DNA from: Gammaproteobacteria bacterium
GTDB taxonomy: Bacteria > Pseudomonadota > Gammaproteobacteria > Chromatiales > Chromatiaceae
Direction of reading: 5' to 3'
Assembly (NCBI GenBank): GCA_015767355.1
Contig: JADWMH010000163.1
Span: 1 to 5,064 of the forward strand
DNA: 5,064 nt
The position numbers and the translations under genes are program-made. The notes beneath the pieces are model-generated. The model was not told where the DNA came from, searched no databases, and was given only the letters and a program-made list of their open reading frames with translations. The stretch's first letter is position 1. Each line of letters starts with the position of its first letter. Below are positions 1 to 5,064 of this stretch, in pieces.

Positions 1-1
1 C

Positions 2-763
2 GTGACGACATCGCTGATCCGGCACCTGCATCGACTTTTGCTGGATGGTATGCAGGAGCAACAAAACAGTGCAGGTGAATTGCGGCAACAGCAAACCTGG
101 ATTGGCCGACCGGGCTGCAGTATCGTGGACGCCATATTCGTGCCTGCCCCACCGCGTCATTTGAATGACCTGCTGCGTCTGCTGGAGGGATTTCTTTATG
201 ACGAGTCCCTGCCGGTATTGATACAGATAGGGCTGGCGCATGCGCAGTTTGAGACCATTCATCCATTTCTCTCAAAAAACGGGCGTACCGGACGATTGCT
301 GATCACTCTGCTGTTGTCACAAAAAGATGCGCTGCAGTCGCCTGTACTCAATCTCTCCGCTTATTTCAGAAAGCATCGGCAGGCCTATTACGGTCATCTA
401 CAGCGCATCAGGGAGACCGGGGACTGGGAGGGCTGGCTCAAGTTTTTTCTCAACGGTGTGGTGTACAGTTCGCAGCAGGCAACTGATACCGCAATCAGAG
501 CCGTGACTCTGCGTGAGCGTCACAGGGAGTGCATTACCGATGAGTTTGGACGCGTTGCGGCGAATGGGCTGAAGGTGCTTGAGAGGCTCTATCGGAGGCC
601 TTTTATCCGTGTACAGGATCTTGTTGATATGAGTGGTTTGACGTTTCAGGCGTCAAATAATCTGATGAACAAATTTATCGCTCACGGGATTTTGTCAGAG
701 GCGACAGGGCAGGCGCGAAACCGGGTGTTTCGCTACGATGCCTGGATTGCGCTGTTTGACTAA
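2..763 (+). CDS. Fic-domain protein with C-terminal winged helix (5'-truncated by window edge)
   Basis: This is the C-terminal part of a Fic family protein, a family whose active members mostly transfer AMP from ATP onto a target protein. Numbering visible residues from the codon at position 2: a helix rich in Leu and His (about 4-17), the target-docking flap ending in FVPAPP (46-51), the helix leading to the Fic motif (about 73-86), the motif HPFLSKNGRTGR (87-98), following helices with LSAYFRKHRQAYY (118-130) and DWEGWLKFFL (141-150), then a probable winged helix-turn-helix (about 183-250). The catalytic His87, Asn93, Arg95 and Arg98 are present, but the usual D/E-G pair before Asn is Ser91-Lys92. 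The GTG at position 2 is unlikely to be the start: relatives of this architecture are about 370 residues long, so roughly 115 residues are missing, including the Fic_N region that often carries the inhibitory helix. The fold assignment is firm; activity and target are unknown. Confidence 0.9.
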   Translation: MTTSLIRHLHRLLLDGMQEQQNSAGELRQQQTWIGRPGCSIVDAIFVPAPPRHLNDLLRLLEGFLYDESLPVLIQIGLAHAQFETIHPFLSKNGRTGRLLITLLLSQKDALQSPVLNLSAYFRKHRQAYYGHLQRIRETGDWEGWLKFFLNGVVYSSQQATDTAIRAVTLRERHRECITDEFGRVAANGLKVLERLYRRPFIRVQDLVDMSGLTFQASNNLMNKFIAHGILSEATGQARNRVFRYDAWIALFD

Positions 764-923
764 AGCAGATCTCTCCGCCGCTATTTTTACTCTTTTAATT
801 CAGTCTATTACAGCAATATTTGTAGAAAGTCTCTAAGAGGGCTATTCTGTTGTCATGGGATTGCTGTTTTTTCAGGCAGCGACTTTACCGAGGAGTGTAG
901 GGAATATTGATTCCCCGGCAATA
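764..923 (+). promoter_or_regulatory. fic-rng intergenic region and rng leader, probable promoter
   Basis: This 160-base gap is clearly AT-rich between about 781 and 830, unlike the flanking genes, which is what a promoter region would look like. Weak sigma70-like elements can be picked out, for example TTTAAT at 794-799 with TATTTG at 817-822 (17-base spacer), or TATTAC at 806-811, but none is close to consensus and I do not assign a start site. I see no convincing terminator after the Fic gene, so read-through into rng is possible. The 3' part carries the ribosome-binding site and hairpin listed separately. Confidence 0.35.
890..923 (+). promoter_or_regulatory. rng ribosome-binding site with intervening hairpin
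   Basis: A strong Shine-Dalgarno sequence, GAGGAG, lies at 890-895, but it is 28 bases from the rng start codon at 924, too far for normal initiation. Between them is a perfect 6-bp inverted repeat: GGGAAT (900-905), loop ATTG (906-909), ATTCCC (910-915). If it folds, the unpaired spacer is only 4 + 8 = 12 bases, which brings the Shine-Dalgarno sequence near the start. The inverted repeat and distances are read directly. That the hairpin bridges the spacer in the cell is inference. Confidence 0.5.
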
Positions 924-2378
924 ATGAGTGAAGAGATTCTGGTCAATGTGACTCCACCCGAAACCCGGGTTGCCATCGTTGAAAATGGCATGGTGCAGGA
1001 GATTCTGGTCGAACGCATCAAAAAGCGGGGGCTGGTCGGCAATATCTATAAAGGCAGTGTTTGCCGGGTGTTGCCTGGCATGCAGGCGGCTTTTGTCGAA
1101 GTCGGACTGGATCGCGCCGCTTTTTTGCACGCCTCCGATATTGCCAGTGCCGGACACCATGAGACAACCCCCGACATCACGGAACTGGTGCAAACCGGCA
1201 GTGATCTGATCGTACAGGTGGTCAAGGATCCGTTGGGCAGCAAGGGCGCCCGCCTGACAACGCATCTCTCCATACCATCACGCTTTATGGTTTACCTGCC
1301 GGCAGAGAAGAGCATCGGCATTTCACAAAAGATAGAGAGTGAGCAGGAACGAGGCCGTCTGCGTGAAATACTGTCGCTTTTTGTCAGGGAGGAGAACCTG
1401 CGGGGCGGATTTATTGCACGCACTGCCGCAGAAGGGGTGGACGAGATGGCGCTGCGTGCTGATATGCTGTTTCTTTCGCGCCTGTGGGAGTCAATCGGAA
1501 AAAAAACGCTTGAGGCAGGCAGCCGTGAGTTGATCCATGGTGATCTGCCCCTCGCCCTGCGTGCGCTGCGGGATATGACAGATACACAAATTCAGAAGGT
1601 GCGAATCGACTCCCGCACAACCTATAATAATGCAGTGCAGTTTGCTGACAGCTTTATTCCCGAGATCAGTGAGCGCATCGAATACTATCCGGGTGAGCGC
1701 CCGATCTTTGATCTTTACGGGGTTGAAGATGAGATCGAAAAGGCGTTGCAACACAAGGTCGATTTGAAATCGGGCGGCTATCTGATTATTGATCAAACAG
1801 AGGCGATGACCACAGTCGATGTAAACACCGGTGGATTTGTCGGTCACCGCACGCTCGAAGAGACCATTTTCAAGACCAATCTCGAAGCAGCCCAGACGCT
1901 GTGCAGACAGTTAAGATTGAGAAACCTGGGCGGCATCATCATTATCGACTTTATCGATATGCTGGATGTAGAGCATAAACGCCAGGTGATGCGGGCACTG
2001 GAGAAATGCCTGGCAAAGGATCATGCAAAAACCCAGATCACGGAGGTGTCATCGCTTGGCCTGGTGGAGATGACCCGCAAGCGCACCCGTGAATCGCTGG
2101 GTCACATCTTGTGTGCTCCCTGTCCCTGCTGCAATGGCCGCGGCACCCAGAAGACAGCAGAGACAACCTGTTATGAAATTTTTCGTGAGATTCTGCGTGA
2201 GTCGCGTCAGTTCGATGTGCAGTCACTGCTGATCCTTGCATCCCAGGACGTGGTCGATTTAATGCTGGACGAGGAGTCGGCGAGCCTGGTTGAACTGGAG
2301 CAGTTTATCGGCAGGCAGATCCGCCTGCAGGCTGAACAGCTCTATAGCCGCGAACAGTATGATGTAGTGCTGTTGTAA
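924..2378 (+). CDS. rng: Ribonuclease G (RNase E/G family endoribonuclease)
   Basis: RNase G is a cytoplasmic single-strand endoribonuclease that matures the 5' end of 16S rRNA and helps degrade some mRNAs, preferring 5'-monophosphorylated substrates. The 484-residue product matches the E. coli enzyme (489) from its first residues (MSEEILVNVTPPETRVA) to its end (EQYDVVLL). Features in order: S1 RNA-binding domain (about 38-117), 5'-sensor Arg166-Thr167 in GFIARTAAEG, catalytic Asp299 (TTVDVNTGGF) and Asp342 (IDFIDM) spaced 43 residues apart as in RNase E, and the zinc-link CPxC at 400-403 used for dimer formation. There is no C-terminal degradosome scaffold, which separates it from RNase E. 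The ATG at 924 was chosen because family similarity begins there; the frame stays open to an upstream ATG at 855 whose 23 extra residues look unrelated to the family. Cys397 and Cys402 add to the zinc-link cysteines. yhdP follows after 105 bases. Confidence 0.97.
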   Translation: MSEEILVNVTPPETRVAIVENGMVQEILVERIKKRGLVGNIYKGSVCRVLPGMQAAFVEVGLDRAAFLHASDIASAGHHETTPDITELVQTGSDLIVQVVKDPLGSKGARLTTHLSIPSRFMVYLPAEKSIGISQKIESEQERGRLREILSLFVREENLRGGFIARTAAEGVDEMALRADMLFLSRLWESIGKKTLEAGSRELIHGDLPLALRALRDMTDTQIQKVRIDSRTTYNNAVQFADSFIPEISERIEYYPGERPIFDLYGVEDEIEKALQHKVDLKSGGYLIIDQTEAMTTVDVNTGGFVGHRTLEETIFKTNLEAAQTLCRQLRLRNLGGIIIIDFIDMLDVEHKRQVMRALEKCLAKDHAKTQITEVSSLGLVEMTRKRTRESLGHILCAPCPCCNGRGTQKTAETTCYEIFREILRESRQFDVQSLLILASQDVVDLMLDEESASLVELEQFIGRQIRLQAEQLYSREQYDVVLL

Positions 2379-2383
2379 ATGGT

Positions 2384-2428
2384 GCGTGGATGGTGTGGAA
2401 CTATTTGAAACATTCCACGCTGCTTTTA
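2384..2428 (+). terminator. Possible weak terminator or attenuator hairpin between rng and yhdP
   Basis: Just after the rng stop, GTGTGGAA (2393-2400) can pair with TTCCACGC (2413-2420) through eight pairs including one G-U, around a 12-base loop, followed by TGCTTTTA. A second upstream arm, GCGTGGA (2384-2390), pairs perfectly with TCCACGC (2414-2420), so two foldings compete for one 3' arm. The T-run is only four bases and the loop is large, so efficient termination is doubtful; partial attenuation or protection of the rng mRNA 3' end is equally possible. Confidence 0.3.
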
Positions 2429-2483
2429 GAAGTTAACGTCCTGGCTAACAAACCGCTGAATCAATGGAGATTGATGTAGTCAC

Positions 2484-5064
2484 ATGCGTATCCTGACCAG
2501 ACTTGCTGTTTTTCTGCTGGTTGTCATTGCTCTCTCGGTGAGCTTTGCGCGTTATCTGCTGCCTTCGCTGATTGAAACCTATAAAGACGAAATACTGACG
2601 CAGGTCAGCCAGGTCGTGGGGAAGAATATCGAGGCGGATGCGGTGTCCGTCTTCTGGCGGGAGGATGGGCACGGATTTCACCTGCAAAATCTCAGGCTGG
2701 TGAACGACGACGGCAGTTCTGATCTCAAGGCGGAGTCTGTCTACCTGAAGTTCAGTGTGATGGAGGTGCTGCGCCATCTGAATATTGCACCATCGGAGAT
2801 CCGGGTCGTCGGAACTCACCTGGCGGTCATACGTCATCAGGATGGCAGGATTTCGATTCATGGCATCGAACACTCAGGTGATTTCGATGTTGATCTTAGC
2901 GCAATGATCCTGCAGCCGGTGTTCCTCGAGGTTGTGGATTCGGAGGTGACGGTCATTGATCTTGTGCATAAAAACACGCTGCCGCTGCACTTTTTGCCGG
3001 TCAACCTGTTGATTCAAAATGACGGCAGTCAGCATCAGCTCTCAGCCAGGGTCTCGATCGACAAGGGGGAATCCGGCGGCTTCACGCTGATTTCACATTT
3101 TCAGACAGAGAGCAATAACCTGGAAACGTGGAAGGGAGAGGTCTATCTGCGCACTGAGCAGCTGGACCTGGCGTGGCTTATGCAAAATCGCTTTCCCGGA
3201 CATTACAATCTGGAACATGCCAAAACCAGCATGGAGATCTGGAGTCACTGGAATAACGGGCGATTATCGACGCTGCAGGGAGAGATGTATAGCGAGGAGC
3301 TGCATTTTCGTTCGCAAAATGTCAAGGAGGCGCCGGAGCTGGCGCTGGACTATTTTGGCGGAAAATTCCGCTGGACACGGGAGCAGAACGGATGGCTGCT
3401 TGATATCGCCGATCCCCTGATTAGACACGACGAGGCTGTGTGGCCAACCAAATCGATCGGTATCGCGGTGCGTCAGATTTCCGGGGAAGGACCGCTTCAC
3501 TTTTATCTCGGCGCAGATCTCTTCAGTATCGATGGATTGTTCAAGGCGCTTGCCGTACATCCGCCTGATCACCCGTTGATGAAGGATCTGCTTGCTGCGC
3601 AGGCGCAGGGCGAGGTGATCAACTCCTCCCTGCACTTGAAAATGGAGCGCCCGGTCGAGTGGGAGTTCAGCGCCATCCTGGACAATCTGCAGACAAAGGC
3701 GGCCGGAGTCGTGCCGGAGATCAAGGGGGTCAGGTTGGTGGTCGACGCATCCCATGACAGCGGGAGTATGAAAGTGGCGGGAAGCAATACATCGCTGCAT
3801 ATCAAATCACTGTTCCGTGAACCGATGTTGTTGAACCAGGTGACCGGCGAGCTGCGCTGGAAGAGACAGCCGAATGGCGACTGGCGCATTGCAACCGACA
3901 ACATGGTTGCCCGCTCTGAACATATCAAAACGACAACGAGTTTCCGTTATACCCTGCCGCCGCAGGGGAAAGGCTACCTGGATCTGCTTACCGACTTTCA
4001 GGAGGGACACGCCGAGCATGCATCACTCTATTATCCGGCGTACAGGATGCCGCCTGCAGTGGTTAAATGGCTGGATCGTTCATTGACCAAAGGATTTGTC
4101 ACCTCCGGCCGCTTTGTGCTGCAGGGGCCGTTGCAGAGCTTTCCTTATGAGAACAACGATGATGGTTTTTATGAGGTGCTGTTCGATATCAAGGATGCGG
4201 AGATCGCTTACAAGGAGGAGTGGCCGCCTTTGGAGAACGTCAAGGCCCGGGTTCGTTTTCACGGCAATCATCTCAATATCGATGTTAGTGAAGCCACGAT
4301 CTATGATAACCGGGTCGACCATGCGAGTATGCAGATGCAGCTCAAGCCGACGTCAGCCATTCAGCTGCAGGGGAAAGTCTCCGGATCGCTTGCGGGACCG
4401 GTGCGGTTGCTCAAGGAGTCCCCATTGAAGAGCAAGTTTGCACCGCTGATGGAGGCACTTGTTATGCAGGGTGACGGGGATCTCAACGTCGATATGCAAA
4501 TTCCGCTGAAAAAACATCACACGGCAGCCTTTAAGGGGGAACTACTTCTCAAAGATGCGACCATCAATGCCAATAAAGTCGATCTCTCTCTGCAGAGCGT
4601 CAACGGGGTGTTGAACCTGAGCGACAGCGGTGTCAGCGCGAAACGACTCAAGGCGCGTCTGCTGGGGAGCCCGCTCAGCATAGATATCAAGCCATTAAAG
4701 AACGGCGCCACGCAGGTGAAGGCAAATGTAAAACTCTCGGCGGCGTCATTAAAGAGGGTCATTGCAGATGCGCCTGTCAGCGGCGCCGCAGCGTGGAATA
4801 TCGATGTCGAAGTGCCGTCGCTTGCCAGCATGCGCAGGGGTGGCCTCTCACTGCATACACGCAGTGACATGAAAGGGATGAAGGTTGATTTGCCGCTCTC
4901 CCTGGGGAAATCGCGTTCACAAAAAAAGATTCTGGACCTGGTGTGGAAACTGAGTGAAACGACGCCTGCATTCAAGCTCGCCTACGGTGACTTAAAGCTG
5001 GATATGAAGCATCGGCAGGGGAGGTGGAACGGTACGGTCAAGGCGAAGGAACTCTCCGGTAAGC
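2484..5064 (+). CDS. yhdP: YhdP family AsmA-like inner-membrane protein (3'-truncated by window edge)
   Basis: YhdP belongs to the AsmA-like bridge proteins. In E. coli it acts with TamB and YdbH to carry phospholipids from the inner to the outer membrane. I translated this frame by hand and found it open from 2484 to the window end, 860 codons plus one base; E. coli YhdP has 1266 residues, so about a third is missing. The N terminus has one hydrophobic anchor (about residues 7-26, AVFLLVVIALSVSFARYLL), then a long region of repeating amphipathic beta-strand-like segments expected to lie in the periplasm. Stretches matching E. coli YhdP include FPYENNDDGFYEVLF (from residue 553), EEWPPLENVKARVRF shortly after, and SPLKSKFAPLMEAL (from 646). 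The family domain is DUF3971 (YhdP). The start is the first ATG after an in-frame TGA at 2472-2474; the nearest Shine-Dalgarno-like GGAG (2466-2469) is 14 bases away, so initiation may be weak or coupled to rng transcription. No frameshift or interruption was seen. Confidence 0.93.
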   Translation, partial: MRILTRLAVFLLVVIALSVSFARYLLPSLIETYKDEILTQVSQVVGKNIEADAVSVFWREDGHGFHLQNLRLVNDDGSSDLKAESVYLKFSVMEVLRHLNIAPSEIRVVGTHLAVIRHQDGRISIHGIEHSGDFDVDLSAMILQPVFLEVVDSEVTVIDLVHKNTLPLHFLPVNLLIQNDGSQHQLSARVSIDKGESGGFTLISHFQTESNNLETWKGEVYLRTEQLDLAWLMQNRFPGHYNLEHAKTSMEIWSHWNNGRLSTLQGEMYSEELHFRSQNVKEAPELALDYFGGKFRWTREQNGWLLDIADPLIRHDEAVWPTKSIGIAVRQISGEGPLHFYLGADLFSIDGLFKALAVHPPDHPLMKDLLAAQAQGEVINSSLHLKMERPVEWEFSAILDNLQTKAAGVVPEIKGVRLVVDASHDSGSMKVAGSNTSLHIKSLFREPMLLNQVTGELRWKRQPNGDWRIATDNMVARSEHIKTTTSFRYTLPPQGKGYLDLLTDFQEGHAEHASLYYPAYRMPPAVVKWLDRSLTKGFVTSGRFVLQGPLQSFPYENNDDGFYEVLFDIKDAEIAYKEEWPPLENVKARVRFHGNHLNIDVSEATIYDNRVDHASMQMQLKPTSAIQLQGKVSGSLAGPVRLLKESPLKSKFAPLMEALVMQGDGDLNVDMQIPLKKHHTAAFKGELLLKDATINANKVDLSLQSVNGVLNLSDSGVSAKRLKARLLGSPLSIDIKPLKNGATQVKANVKLSAASLKRVIADAPVSGAAAWNIDVEVPSLASMRRGGLSLHTRSDMKGMKVDLPLSLGKSRSQKKILDLVWKLSETTPAFKLAYGDLKLDMKHRQGRWNGTVKAKELSGK

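Noticed and set aside
764..800. Terminator after the Fic gene, suggested by T-rich runs near 784-796
   Set aside because: Only a three-base AGC/GCT pairing precedes the T-rich stretch, so no stable stem supports a terminator.
885..1847. Minus-strand frames inside rng (885-1265, 1046-1273, 1411-1620, 1491-1847)
   Set aside because: All are opposite a highly conserved RNase G coding region and look like by-products of its codon use.
2464..2496. Ten-codon mini-reading frame (MEIDVVTCVS) overlapping the yhdP start
   Set aside because: It has no ribosome-binding sequence of its own and no sign of leader-peptide content such as a run of one amino acid; chance is sufficient.
2445..2873. 142-codon minus-strand open frame over the start of yhdP
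   Set aside because: It lies antisense to the YhdP membrane anchor and first periplasmic segments, and no recognisable domain or ribosome-binding site supports it.
3264..3800. 178-codon open frame on the minus strand inside yhdP, with others at 3569-3928, 3807-4019 and 4517-4975
   Set aside because: The + strand frame is continuous, recognisable YhdP here. The antisense translations show no family motifs and are rich in Arg, Ser and His as expected for shadow frames.
1..5064. CRISPR array, insertion sequence ends, tRNA or phage attachment site
   Set aside because: I saw no spaced repeats, no terminal inverted repeats with transposase, and no tRNA-like cloverleaf; coding sequence covers nearly the whole window.

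Overview
The window looks like a chromosomal core region of a gammaproteobacterium. The evidence is a complete ribonuclease G gene (rng) followed closely on the same strand by a long yhdP-type gene, an arrangement typical of that class, and protein sequences that align by eye with the Escherichia coli proteins over their whole visible length. I cannot name a genus.

Layout, all on the + strand: (1) positions 2-763 hold the C-terminal two thirds of a Fic-domain protein, whose 5' end lies outside the window; its Fic signature is atypical. (2) Positions 764-923 are a 160-base AT-rich gap and leader that probably carries the rng promoter. It also has a strong Shine-Dalgarno sequence separated from the rng start by a perfect small hairpin. 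(3) Positions 924-2378 hold a complete rng, with catalytic aspartates, 5'-sensor residues and zinc-link cysteines all present. (4) Positions 2379-2483 are a short gap with an imperfect hairpin that may be a weak terminator or attenuator. (5) From 2484 to the window end runs an uninterrupted frame for a YhdP/AsmA-like protein, cut off at its 3' end after 860 codons.

rng and yhdP are known neighbours in gammaproteobacteria, often in the order mreBCD-maf-rng-yhdP-tldD. Their functions differ: RNA maturation and decay for rng, phospholipid traffic to the outer membrane for yhdP. The linkage is therefore conserved synteny rather than one pathway. The Fic gene sits where maf is usually found, so it is the accessory element here. 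No tRNA, rRNA, insertion sequence, CRISPR array or phage gene was seen. I see no clear undescribed system. The points most worth a second look are the altered Fic motif, the Fic gene's position, and the hairpin inside the rng ribosome-binding region.
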